Source of the DNA: Serendipita indica DSM 11827
Taxonomy: Eukaryota > Basidiomycota > Agaricomycetes > Sebacinales > Serendipitaceae
DNA: 64,000 nucleotides
Direction: 5' to 3'
Assembly: GCA_910890315.1 (NCBI GenBank)
Contig: CAJVGD010000006.1
Location: forward strand, 868,001-932,000
A program made the position numbers and the translations under genes. Position 1 is the first letter of the stretch; each line of letters starts with the position of its first letter. Of this stretch, positions 25,126 through 35,434 are shown piece by piece. The notes beneath the pieces were generated by a model. The model saw nothing but the letters and a program-made list of their open reading frames with translations. It was not told the origin of the DNA and ran no database searches.

Positions 25126-25433
25126 CTCGCAGCATCAAGTATCAACCCTGAGTGACTGCCTGTGCAGATTTGGGTGATGTCAGGAATAACCACTGATATC
25201 TGGCCACTGACGGGTATGTCAGGAGGCTTCCAAGGAGCATAAATGATCAGTACCAATTGACTTGCGTTTGCTAGATAGAGTAGTGTGAAGCAGAGAGCTC
25301 TGAGGAGTATTAGGTCGCAAGTTCGTGGTGATGGTGAGGGCGAAGTTGAACCGTAACCACAACCGGGCGAACTTACCAAACGACGAAGCTCTAGTGAATC
25401 GACTCAAAATATTATCAAGATTCTACTGATCCT
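25126..25433. other. Divergent promoter region, TBC protein and COA6
   Basis: 308 bp between two start codons facing away from each other. No TATA box or repeat is clear. Confidence 0.4.
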
Positions 25434-25826
25434 ATGTGGTGGCCGTTTTCCAGCCCGAGCCAAGGGAAGAAAGACCCTCAAGAGACTGCCTTGACGAGAG
25501 AGGGTCGCGCACAGTGCTGGAATGCTCGGGACGAATTCTTCGCCTGCCTAGACGCTTCGAAAATCGAGTCGCCATTTGGGCGGGGAGACAAATGTAATGC
25601 AGAAGCTCAGCGGTACGAAGAGAATTGTGCTAAAAGGTCGAGTGCATCCTTCTTTACACTTTATTGACGCTCTTAACTTTCTCTTATTAGTTGGGCAAGT
25701 ATCAGTTCAAACCTGGCGCTATCGCATATTTTCTAAATCTGTGTTCAGATTAAACACTTTAACCAGAGGCGATTAATAGCTATCAAACAATCTCAGCGAT
25801 ATGCGGAATCAAGTTCTGGGAAGTAA
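25434..25826 (+). CDS. COA6: Cytochrome c oxidase assembly factor 6 (twin CX9C-CX10C)
   Basis: Three exons: 25434-25636, a microexon 25691-25694 (TTGG) and 25749-25826, giving 94 residues. The CHCH fold shows CWNARDEFFAC (CX9C) and CNAEAQRYEENC (CX10C), the spacing that marks Coa6, followed by AKSWIKHFNQRRLIAIKQ, matching the family block WIKYFDKRR. Coa6 sits in the mitochondrial intermembrane space and helps to load copper into Cox2. The invariant Trp is coded by the 4-nt microexon. Intron 1 (54 nt) starts GTCGAG; intron 2 (54 nt) starts GCAAGT, a GC donor. Without this splicing the protein would end 16-20 residues earlier and lose its conserved C-terminal helix. Only RNA can prove the microexon. 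Confidence 0.85.
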
Positions 25827-26385
25827 GCAGTAATTTGTTGGGCCTGGAGGCTTCTTAGTCTCATTTGGAGGTATGCGATATCTAGGCGATTCTCATGAAC
25901 TAATTCGGTATGTAGTGGTGTGCATTTTTCCAATATATTACGGTTCCCACCTCGTATATTGTACAGAACGGGACTAAATCATCTGAGGGAACGTACCTCA
26001 TGTCTGCAGGTATATAAACACATCATTTGTTTTCGATTCGTCACTTTGTTGCCTCACCAATTCCAGCGACATGGCGGGGGGATGCAACTGGTCGGTATGC
26101 CGCAACTCAAAGCCGACACCTAACAACGACATGCAACTTAATTAACCATTGACGCGATACAAAAGTCAGCCAGCGGCTGTACCGGCTTCGCCTTCAGAGC
26201 AGCTGCTTTCGGAATCTGTTGTAAGTCTCCGGCGCCGCATACTTATAAAGAGCCGAGTCGTCGTGGGCTCTCACTTATCCTCCTTTTTATTCTGCTATTT
26301 TTCTTCTGGATTTCTTTCTTCTTCGTGAGTCCACACCCTCTGCTCGTTGCGCCCTCTCAACATTGCCCTAGTGCCTAGTGCAGTC
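25827..26385. other. Intergenic, 559 bases
   Basis: Between two plus-strand genes. The left part is AT-rich and should be the COA6 3' end; a pyrimidine-rich tract (26278-26335) just before the next ATG looks like a fungal leader or core promoter. No gene seen. Confidence 0.45.
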
Positions 26386-27461
26386 ATGGCCTCCGACGAT
26401 TCCTCCATCAAAATGTACAAGAATCTTCTCTGGTTATACCTTGGGTCTACTATCATTGCAGTGCCAATGATTGTGACCATATTGTACCTCTATCTCCTCC
26501 CGTTTCAGATAGTGAAGTCGACCCAGCTCTGGCGCGACCCAAGACCGCGAGCCTTTGTCCAACTACTGCTTACGACGGCCTTATCCTTCTTCGTCGCCGG
26601 CGCACTTAACCTATTGTACTATGCCGAACGTCTCCCACAAAACCCTGGGAGCGAATCCCCAGTTACTCTGTCACTGGACGTATGGATAGTCATCATCTTC
26701 TTTGCAACGACGAGTCGACAGATATCGTTTCCCATCCTCTACTTGCTGATGGTAAACGTACTGCAGTCGCGGTGGTATGCCTTTGTGAAGCACTCCACCG
26801 GACACAAGCACGAACGCAGGACAAAAGAATCCAAGCCGCAACTACCAGAATTTCTGGGCTGGAGAGGGAAAGAGAAAGCCTCATTCTTTGTCGCGGGCCT
26901 CATGCTCCTATTGCCTATTATTTCCAACGTTTGTTTGGCAGTTGGACTCAAACAAGTCTCGCAAAGCGGGATTGCCGTCCTTCTCAGCATCGACCGAGTA
27001 GCGACGGCGCTGGATGGGGTCAGAGGAGGACTGGTTGCTTTTGCAGTGCTGGATATCGGCATCTCCTCTTTCTTCCTGTCTCGCCGATTGAAAGCATCAG
27101 ACTATGGAGATACTGTGAGTTTTATGCTGATCCTGTGGCCATTCTTACATCCGCGTAGATAACGAGTATCATGCTGCATGCAGTGACTCCTTTACTGTTG
27201 CCGCTGGCACTAGAAAATGTCATTGCGGCACTTTTCCGTACTATGGCGTTATCCGAAAAGACATTAGCCGCGGTGGACTTCTCAAACTGGGTTGTTACAA
27301 ACGTTATCATCGTCATTTGCATGATCACGTTTTGCGCCTTATATTCTACACCTCTGCGGTGGCTACTTACGACCCCAGATGAAGAGAACATTCATCCAAC
27401 ACATAACGATTACACTTACGAGACAACTCACGAGCTTTCGACATTTTCGAGTCGACAATGA
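26386..27461 (+). CDS. Seven-helix membrane protein, orphan receptor-like
   Basis: Starts MASDDSSIKMYKN at 26386 (an earlier in-frame GTG-type start is unlikely). One intron (donor ACT|GTGAGT, acceptor CGCGTAG, near 27,115-27,158) joins SDYGDT to ITSIMLHA. Seven hydrophobic segments are visible: LLWLYLGSTIIAVPMIV, LLLTTALSFFVAGALNL, VWIVIIFFATT with SFPILYLLMVNVL, SFFVAGLMLLLPIIS, LVAFAVLDIGISSFFL, MLHAVTPLLLPLALENVI and VVTNVIIVICMITFCALY. The N-terminus is short and the C-terminus about 35 residues. The layout is GPCR-like, but no family motif (Ste2, Ste3, cAMP, Pth11) is seen. About 340 residues. Confidence 0.75.
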
Positions 27462-27571
27462 AGTGCAAATGACTGGTAGCTCTTGTATTACTAGTAAAAC
27501 AGTGTGTTTGGTGACATCGTATTATCCCTGACGTAAAGCATAAGGTCGTAAAAGCGCAACCCCCATGCAAG

Positions 27572-30015
27572 TTATCGAGTAGCCTGCGGCTTTGCAGAAA
27601 CCTTGTATGCAAGCTTGTCGGTCCAGATATGACAAACCTGCGCGTAGACCAAAGGTGCAACTCCAAAAGCGAGTCCCCCAGGTACTGCCAAATAATCCAA
27701 GAGGCACCATGGGAGCTTGCGCGAAGAGGAAGGGGCAGGTCGCATTCCCAAGTCGAACTGATTGAATGGTGCGGGGGTACCCGATGTCTCGAATGTTCCG
27801 AGCTCAAGTTGGTCAGGGCTTGGGGTAATTGGGAGTGCGATAGGGCCGTTGATCTACACGCTTGCTGTCAGATATTGACGGCAATATGGCGGATGATTCG
27901 GACTTACCGGTTGACGAGTAGCGGTCAGCCATCGCTTACCTGCTTCTCGGTGATATAAGTCGTGCATTACGAACGTGATCAAGGATGCTACAGCTCCGAA
28001 GATGCCGAATTTGTTGCATATCGAGGTCACGACGGTTATAATCTCGTCATCGTGTACCCAGGGAAGAGCAAGGGTGGCCCATCCAAGTTGACCACCATCA
28101 ACGGGAAGTGGGCTTCGTCCCCAAGCATTAGTTTGAAGTGCAAGCTGTTTGTGAAGGAAGGCGGAAATTGTGGGCCATATCGCGAGAACATTGATAAGGA
28201 TAACGAGGTGCGCAAGCATGAGGTGCGCCTCGTAAACCCTGGTGACGAGTATCAAGAATGGGAATATTTTCACTTTTTTGTGGGATCCAGGGATCGACTT
28301 TTCGCTGGAACTCCGCCCGAGAGATGGCAACTCCTCCATCTGGTACTCGTCGTCCTCATTTGAAGTGAAAGAATACTCCGATGCCTCACGAGTCCCAAAT
28401 CGTGTGACTTTTCCAGAGAAACCCATCGATTCTTCCTCGTCACTCGTCGCCGCAGACGATGCATCGCTGTCGCTGCACATGAAGCGGGTTGGTGGTCGAT
28501 TCTTTGCAGCAGTAGCAGCAATTTGGTTGGTATATCCGTTGACCTTGGTAATAGCCTGTCGCATTTCGAGCCTCTGAAGACGATTTGCAAATACTCGTTC
28601 GTCCGAAACGCCAAAATCACCCGTTAGGAGACGATAGAACACGTAACCAGTGTCTATATCCAACTTATTTAGTACCTGTATTGACTTGGAGGAGTATCAC
28701 TCACCAAGTGATCCCCACATGTGTCGAACAGCCTGAGCCCAACGGGCGTGACAACAGCTCCAAAAGGCCGCAAATCGACCATCCTTGCTAGCATCTACCG
28801 AGCCGACGACATTGCATTGACTCGCGGGCGAGTAGATTGTCTCGATGTGCAACTGTAGGGAGGAGTGTCAGTCGATTGGATGGGCGGAGATATCGGAATC
28901 GGAGAACAGAGAATTCAACGCACGTGTCCCTTGGTATCAAAGAGCGCCTTGCAGAACATGTGCATATCCTCCCCAATCGCAGATGGACCTGCATCCCAAA
29001 AGCCCACGTGCGTGGCGAGCGTGAGGCTCATGCTATAGGCCGACGTTGGGATCTTGATAGTCGACGAGGGATAGATGCCACTGATACCGCTGTGGAACGT
29101 TTATCGTGAGTAGAAAGCAATGTAGAAAAGGCCAAGAAACGTACGCTGTCGACCACATGATGTCGGTAACACGCGTGACGGCGGGAACTTCCCCTTGATT
29201 ACGGTCGAAGAGGATGGGTGGCACGAACATCATCTGACGGCGTGTGGCTGGCGGCGCGAGCAGGTAGCGGACTGCGGCGTCCAGGAAGTAGTCTGCAGCA
29301 AACGCAGTGTCTGCATCCATGGCAGTAAGGATACCATCACACATGCCTGGCGAACATCCTTGTGATTCCAATTCCATGGAATGTTGCTCGATCGCCCATC
29401 GTGCAGCCCAACGCACATTGCTGCCCTTTCCAGGTACTTCGCCGAGGATGTTTGGAGGGTGCAACGTGACGATAATCTGCAAGAACTGGGCCGAAAATTC
29501 TTGTGCCAGCTTCTTGCCTTTGAACGCGGCGCCCGCTTCTCTTTCCTCCATAGCCAATACGACTTTGTAGCTGTATGGCGCTAACGGGTGGGAGCCAAGA
29601 ATAGCGAGCGTTTGGCGAAGTGTCTCAACATCCTCCTTGTAGGATGGGATGATGATGATTTGCGGAAGCGTGAGAGGAGTATATCGAGTGTTGAGGGCCT
29701 CGGGTGATGCGGTTCGGAGCCCATTTTGATAGATTGCCCAATAGTCTTTCCTCCAGTGGTCCCGAACTCCAAAGTAGCATCTATATAGTCACGTCGAGCG
29801 ATGAGCAGGTCCCTATACAGGGCAATGGTGATGGTCACTCACCGAATCATGCCGTATGCCATTCGTGCTTGACTGCAAACGAACGCAATGTTGGTGGCTA
29901 GAAATAATCCGGCCAATACGTAGGGAAAAAGCCAGCGTCCGAAGATGGCCACAAATAGCACCAAAGTATGGACAATCACGGGCGAGCGCTGCAAAATTGC
30001 TGCCAGAGCAGGCAT
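27572..30015 (-). CDS. Membrane glycosyltransferase, family GT2
   Basis: Processive-type GT2 enzyme with N-terminal helices (VIVHTLVLFVAIFGRWLFPY, VLAGLFLATNIAFV), a cytosolic catalytic domain and C-terminal helices. Catalytic features in order: IIIIPSYKEDVETLRQTL, GKGSNVRWAARWA, the DxD motif in LTAMDADTAFAAD, GEDMHMFCKAL with the base Asp, and HARWAQAVRHMWGS as the Arg-Trp motif. A Ser/Glu-rich loop interrupts the segment before the last helices. The last exon ends at 27572 (YKVSAKPQATR). The family includes fungal polysaccharide synthases of the plasma membrane, related to chitin and hyaluronan synthases; the sugar is not readable from the sequence. The start is unsure: the first ATG is at 30015, but the frame stays open upstream to a GTG at 30087 and beyond, so a 5' exon may exist. 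Confidence 0.82.
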
Positions 30016-30813
30016 AGTCGCAGGAAAAATGCCTGGAGAGTAATATTGGGGGGTGTCAAGAGCTAAAGGCGTGTCGGGCGGGAGCACCGTCGGATTATGT
30101 ACACCGGCTGTCAGGTCTGGCCACGCTTCTTCCCGTCACACGTTTGCCTGTGCTAGCGGTTCCCAGAGCTGGCAAGACACCAAAACTTGGGCTTAAATGG
30201 GCGTGTTTACACCCTCGAGCTGCGGGGGGACCACAGACGGAGATAACTCAAATCTCGCTTTTCTAGCCTATATTGGCGGTCATTGGCGGAGGAGTAATGC
30301 GAGCAAGCATTTACCTTTTTGGTTTAATTGGGGAGATTGCGTGATATCGGAGTCTCATAACGGATCCCACTCTGCGCGAGCAGATGGAACGGCCGCGGGG
30401 ATGATAGCGCGGAGCCGAGGGTTGTGTACGCAATTCTCTCGCTCCTCCAGAATTCCCATCACTAGTCTGGGGCGTCATTTGTGGGCACCGGGTGCATCAT
30501 TCCGCGCCCGTGTCGTCTTTGAGAAGCACCTCGTATTCATATGTCGAACGTATGAATATTCCAGTACTAATGAGATTTGTTGCAAAACTGGCTTGGCGCT
30601 CTAATATGACTCTGCGCCAGGTGCGCAGTCGGGTGCAGGTAATAATCGTGTTGACAATGATAACAATGAGTATCTTGTCCAATATTGTCGCAATATCACG
30701 ACACAAGTAACCGGCTACCAATTTGTGACATTTCCTGCCAGTAACTTGTCAAGGTCCAACCGGAAGGGGGCAAGCAAGGCCAAACACGACCAAAGCTTGG
30801 CCTATACTTTATC
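30016..30813. other. Divergent promoter region, GT2 and RPS25
   Basis: About 800 bases between the GT2 and RPS25 starts. The sequence just before the RPS25 ATG is CTATACTTTATC, a weak TATA-like stretch. No other gene or clear repeat was seen. Confidence 0.4.
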
Positions 30814-31280
30814 ATGGTCAGTCTCTCCATCTCATCAAATCTACACATTTTTATGTGGTTTTGAACGGGTTTCTGACGTTTATTCACCTTTGCCGCTTCA
30901 CATCGACAGCCGCCGAAAAAAGCCGCTGCAGCGACCTCATCAGGACAAGGGAAAGCCGCAAAGAAGAAGAAATGGTCAAAGGGAAAGGTCAAGGACAAGG
31001 CTCAGCATGCTGTTGTGCTCGACAAGGCGACCTATGATCGTATCCTCAAGGATGTCCCGACATTCCGCTTCATCAGCCCCGCCATTCTCATTGAACGTCT
31101 CAAAATCAACGGTAGTCTTGCTCGTGTGGCCATCAGACACCTTGAGAAAGAGGGCTCTATTCGACGGATCGTCCACCATAACGGACAACTCATCTACAGT
31201 CAGTTGACCCTTTTTGCACAACTTGTTATCTCGTTTTAGCTGACATGAGAACTACAGCCCGTGTAACTGGTGCGGAATGA
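30814..31280 (+). CDS. RPS25: 40S ribosomal protein S25
   Basis: Three exons: 30814-30816 (only the ATG), 30910-31198 and 31258-31280, about 104 residues. The spliced start is [20 protein letters not shown], a Lys-rich tail of eS25, followed by [47 protein letters not shown] and [16 protein letters not shown], then YTRVTGAE. eS25 is in the head of the small subunit and contacts tRNA and viral IRES elements. Splitting right after the ATG is common in fungal ribosomal protein genes. Intron 1 (93 nt) starts GTCAGT; I looked for a snoRNA box pair in it and saw none. Confidence 0.95.
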
Positions 31281-31519
31281 ATGGGTTCCCTCTCTCGCCT
31301 GTAGCCTATGCCTGCGAATATCATTCCTGAGAAGCGACCCATCGTTTAATGACTAAGGTACCCGCCCACTCGTTTGGCGCCATTTACTATATGTCGATTG
31401 ACCGTTGCGAGGCTACGGCTACTGCCTCTCGACCGATACGCCCACAAACCTTACTTGGCTTTTGACCTCTTCCGCTCGTTTCCCTTTCTCTCTTTTTTAC
31501 CTTTTGTCTACCTTTGACA

Positions 31520-31532
31520 CGCTCAGCGAGCG
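31520..31532. repeat. Hairpin motif CGCTCAGCGAGCG
   Basis: Arms CGCTC and GAGCG around a 3-nt centre, 13 bases upstream of the proposed ATG of the seven-helix gene. An almost identical motif lies at 34728-34740, with TTTCCCTTT about 45 bases before it and TACTTG just after it in both places. Confidence 0.4.
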
Positions 31533-31544
31533 TGATACTTGCGC

Positions 31545-32748
31545 ATGGTCGTGCTCCTCCTCCGTATGTCGAATCCGGCCAACGCAGGCCGGCCATGGGC
31601 TGACACCAGGCAAAAGGAGACACTGCTAGCAGCGTAGGAACAACGTCGAGCAAATTGCTCGACTTTTGGTTATCGCTTCACATCATCGCAGGCCACATTC
31701 TCCTTCCAATCCTGGCCGTGGTGTTCATGTTTCTTTCCAAAAGACATGCTACTCTGGTCAACCTTTGCTTTGCTTGGATATTTACCTCCATTTGCTCCTG
31801 CCTGCTGTGAGTACTGTCCACTCCCGCTTCATCTGAAACAAACAGCTGATTGAATAGTTTATATGCCGGAAAGCACAAAGGTCCAGAACCGTCCTATGAA
31901 CTGTGTCTGATACAAGCATCCTTGCTCTATGGCACGACACCGCTTACCGCCGTAGCATGCCTCGCCCTCGTCTACCAAGTGTGGGCGTCCGTTTTTCAAC
32001 CAATACAGGAAAAAGAACACGTGAATCCAACAAGTCTATGGCATGCCTTTCGTCCAAAACTGGCACGTCGTTTCTCTCCTGTTGCTGTTGCCGACGTGGT
32101 CGACTGACCGTAAACAGCTGCTAGCTTCCCCCTGGATCATTTTTAGTGCCTGGGCTACTGCAGCTGCATCGGCAGGGTTCCATCACCCTGACAGAATCTC
32201 TCGTGACCGACGCTTTTTCTACTGCTCGCTCGACTTTAACCCAATGTCTGCCAATTATCACCATCGTTTCTCACTGAGCTTGACTGTTCATTAGATCTAC
32301 GACCATCAGCATCTTTTGCGCCATTGTCCTCCTCATCACCATGGGCTTTGAAGGCAAGCCAAGCTAGCGGCCCCTTCATCAATCTCACGTCTTTCTAGTC
32401 TCAATAGGAGTTAGTCTTGTGCGCAACTGGAGAGCCGTACGAAGTGGCATCAGCAATGGACAAGTCGACCTCTCGCTACTCTTTCGCGTCTTTTGCTTTG
32501 GGTTCTACGTTTTCATCGGGCTCATGTGGGTAACTTGGCATCATCTATTACTCGTACTTATATCACATCGCAGACTAAGCTTCGTCTCCATCAAGGCTCC
32601 CAAATCTCCCGTTCCGGACCTATGGCTGGCTTCTGTAGGCCTCTCCGTCGCGTTAATCTTTGGTACACAAAGAAACGTTTTACAAGCGCTCCGTTTCTGG
32701 GACAAAACTCCTCGTTGGCAAGAAAAGCGCGTCGACCTTACGACTTGA
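31545..32748 (+). CDS. Seven-helix membrane protein of a common Agaricomycete family
   Basis: Helices in order: IIAGHILLPILAVVFMFL, TLVNLCFAWIFTSICSCLL, LLYGTTPLTAVACLALVYQV, SPWIIFSAWATAAASAG, TTISIFCAIVLLITMGF, LLFRVFCFGFYVFIGL and LWLASVGLSVALIFGTQRNVL, with HKGPEPSYELCLIQA and ISRDRRFFYCSLDFNP in the loops. Agaricomycete genomes hold many such proteins; their ligand and role are unknown. The first coding exon is uncertain: the exon from 31610 has no ATG, and a start ATG at 31545-31547 joined by a 62-nt intron (donor GTCGTG) is my best guess. The intron at 32354-32398 has a GC donor (GAAG|GCAAGC). The stretch near 32,530-32,575 reads through without a convincing splice, so one exon edge there may be wrong. 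Confidence 0.68.
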
Positions 32749-33112
32749 CCACCGTCCATCACATTCTTTGGATCCGAACCGTTCACTGTATTCTTTTGTA
32801 GCCCAATTTTGACGGTTTCTTTTGTTTCCAGACGGTTTCCATGATGTTCCATGGGTTTCCACGGGTAAGTAACAAAGCGGGCGCTACTGTGCTCAGCCAA
32901 GGTTTCTTCCTCTCCACGGTTCGACTCTGCTTCGGGACTGCGTCTGTGGCGATTCTCAGTGACCCTTCAGCCTATAGCTATCGAAATCAGCCTACACCAT
33001 CCTCCCGCTCTCTGTACGACGACACTACAAGACATTTTCCTTTATTGCGACAAGATCTTCCACAATTCGATCGCCTATTCCTATTTATTCTCATTTCGAC
33101 GAACGATTCCGT
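32749..33112. other. Intergenic with duplicated CDT1 leader
   Basis: About 360 bases. The first part repeats the word GGTTTCC several times near 32,815-32,865. The last 80 bases resemble the leader of the intact CDT1 gene (35350-35434), starting with the shared CACAATTC, so the duplication includes the promoter-proximal DNA. Confidence 0.45.
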
Positions 33113-34624
33113 ATGGAAGACCTCGTAATTAACAGTAGGAAGAGGATGCGGGACGGAGAGCGACGACGACGAGTCTGAACTTACACCGAAGAAATTGCGA
33201 CTAAGGTAAGGCTTTGTTCCCTTCTGTTGTGAACGAAAGGCTCACTGCATGCCTTGGATAGCCATACGATGTCGTCCAGAGCCATGCATACCACCCCTGG
33301 GATTCGCCCCTCCAGCCCGAAACTCGAGTATACCGAACTTCCTGAAGAGCTCAAGCGAATAATTTTCTATTCATATCGCTCTCGAGCTAGTGATGCGGGA
33401 TACATTGGCCACTGCCCAAATCACTCCTGACTCAAGCACCGGATGCGTCCTATCGGTCATTAACCATCTGTCCTTTCAAGAACATAATAAAGGTAGACGG
33501 ATGAATGTCGAATATTTCCAGAAGCTATGCTGGATCTGGGAGTGGAACCCAGAGATAAAGAAACAACAACAATCTCCGAACAATGTGATTCTTGCCCAAG
33601 AGCGAATTCGCAGGGGATCTGGATTCTGCGTGAATACCACCACTCACGTGACGCTCTACTCGTCCGATTCTACACCAGCATATGGCATTGGCATTGAAGT
33701 CAATTGGTCACAAGAAGATGTGGCTGGTGGACGTGTAGGTGGTGTGAGTGCCCTTGCGAGATGGACATCCGCAGCGAACAAACGAATGAGCGCGCTCCGT
33801 GAAAAACTACTGATGTGGATGAAGGTCAGCGCTGTTTTTATGTAATAGAACGTTATATATCTTCATATAGTCGACATCGATGCCAAACGGGCCGATATCC
33901 ATACCTCTGGCCGACTTGCCACCTCTGGAACCGTCGGAGCCATCACTCTTCCCGAAGGCTTTACCGATGCCTTCCACGCCCTCTTCGTGGCGCGAGGGGT
34001 GGATAGAATCTCCATCAAGACATGCCAACCGCCCGATCGCCTCGGGGGATATGCTGGTTTATCCACCCAGCCTCCGGTTTACAACACCCACCTCCTCATC
34101 TCTTCAAAACGACACGCAAGTTCCTATGACCCGGAGGCGAGCGGCCTTGCGCAAACGCCCAAAGTCCAAGAGCGAGAACGAAGGAAGCTCGGGTACGAAG
34201 ACTGGCATCACCACATCTGCGCGCTCTACGAAGATTCGGCCTCAGAAAAAGGTTCCGTTGCTTGGATATGACAAAGTTCATCGCGTGCCGGACATCGCAA
34301 TTTCTGTTTGGATGCTGTTCACTACTACGAGTGACAATCACACCTCGACTCTAATACAGAGACGGGCATCAGGGGTTATTCGACAGGTAAAGGGAAAGCT
34401 CTCCGAAAGTAAGCTTCTTGAGACTTTTGAGGAGCCAACCTAATCATGCCCTCCTAGCCGAAGCAACTCATGCTTTGAGGATGCTCTGCCGGTTGTGTCC
34501 ATCCTTCTTGCGGTCCAGGGACATCGACGGCGAAACGTGGTTGGAAATGCCAATTCCCTGTATGGATATCCTTGATGTATATGAGAGGATCCATCAGGAG
34601 CTCCAAGATGATCCTTTTGTGTAG
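33113..34624 (+). pseudogene. Degenerate tandem copy of CDT1
   Basis: This copy matches the intact CDT1 gene at 35435-37661 in exon order and sequence: MEDLV-start with RKR, YTELPEELKRII, VINHLSFQE, QKLCWIWEW, GSGFCVNTTTHVTLY, AYGIGIEVNWSQEDVAGGRVGG, ISIPLADLPPL, ISVWMLFTTT, and the last exon CRLCPSFLRSRDIDGETWLEMP. Introns sit at the same places (33206-33261 with a normal GTAAGG donor; others near 33,823-33,870 and 34,409-34,457). Two frame breaks are visible by comparison: one near 33,160 in exon 1, and one extra T in the run at 33,363-33,366. Most of the central Pro/Ser linker is missing. The longer stretches stay open and well conserved, so it may be young, or partly expressed, or the breaks may be sequence errors. 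Confidence 0.72.
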
Positions 34625-35434
34625 CCAGGGGATGCGACTTGATCATAGTACAACTACAGAGGTTTTGGTCTCCACCCCTATTTTCCCTTTGCCGCTTATC
34701 ACTTCATCTCATCTTCTGCATCTAACTCGCTCAGTGAGCGCCTTACTTGGACGCGTTTGTTTCCCTCCTACATTACGTCTAATCGGCAAAAGTAACATTC
34801 TTCTTCAAGTCCTACCATAGTCTTCATGTACCCAGTATCGCTAGTCTTTGTTTTTTGCACTCGTTTAATTCTTTGTAGCTTAACATTGACATTTTCTGGC
34901 AACGAAAGAACTACTTTTCCTGTGGTGGCCAAGTGTGAGAGAGAGATATCTTAATTGCCCTCACGAGTAGGTACTACATGGAACCAAGGCGCGAAATAAC
35001 AGGACATGGGGCAATTATTAGTCTGATTGTATTCGTGGGTCTTAGTACACTCTATTCTATAGGTGATGGGTGCAGGCTGGGAGGTGTCGTTCACGGTTTG
35101 CCGAGAGTACGTTACGGAAATAGGAAAGGATAAGGGAATAATACCGTCTTCTTGCTGCTGGCGTCGGCTACCGTGCTTTGTCGTCTTCGGGGCGCTTCCT
35201 GAGCCTAACGCTTGGTGAAGAGGCCAATGGCCAAGTTCGACCCCCCCGCTCCAGAGAGCGTGTCGGCAGCAATCCTTAGCGCCCTTGCAGCACCTCTGGA
35301 ACTGCTTAAATAGATACATACTTCTCCTCTGCCTTCTACGACGACAACACGCGACAACCTCTCCGAGCGCAACACAATTCTCCATAGTTCGACTATATAT
35401 CCCAGTTTATTTTCATCTATACAAACAAATCAAC
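34625..35434. other. Intergenic between CDT1 copies, with a possible remnant of the seven-helix gene
   Basis: About 810 bases. From about 34,675 to 34,820 the layout recalls the 5' part of the seven-helix gene (31,480-31,720): TTTCCCTTT, the CGCTCAG hairpin motif, TACTTG, and later an ACATTCTxCTTC block. The similarity is weak and was judged by eye. The last 80 bases are the leader of the intact CDT1. A minus-strand ORF of 144 codons (34951-35385) overlaps this leader and is not called. Confidence 0.4.
34728..34740. repeat. Palindrome CGCTCAGTGAGCG
   Basis: Six-base arms around a single G; a near copy of the motif at 31520-31532 with similar surroundings. Confidence 0.4.

Noticed and set aside
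30817-30909. snoRNA in RPS25 intron 1
   Set aside because: A CTGA is present but no matching C box or H/ACA structure was seen.
34951-35385. Minus-strand ORF of 144 codons
   Set aside because: It overlaps the leader of the intact CDT1, which is itself conserved between the two copies, and its Arg/Cys-rich start looks like antisense of a pyrimidine-rich leader.
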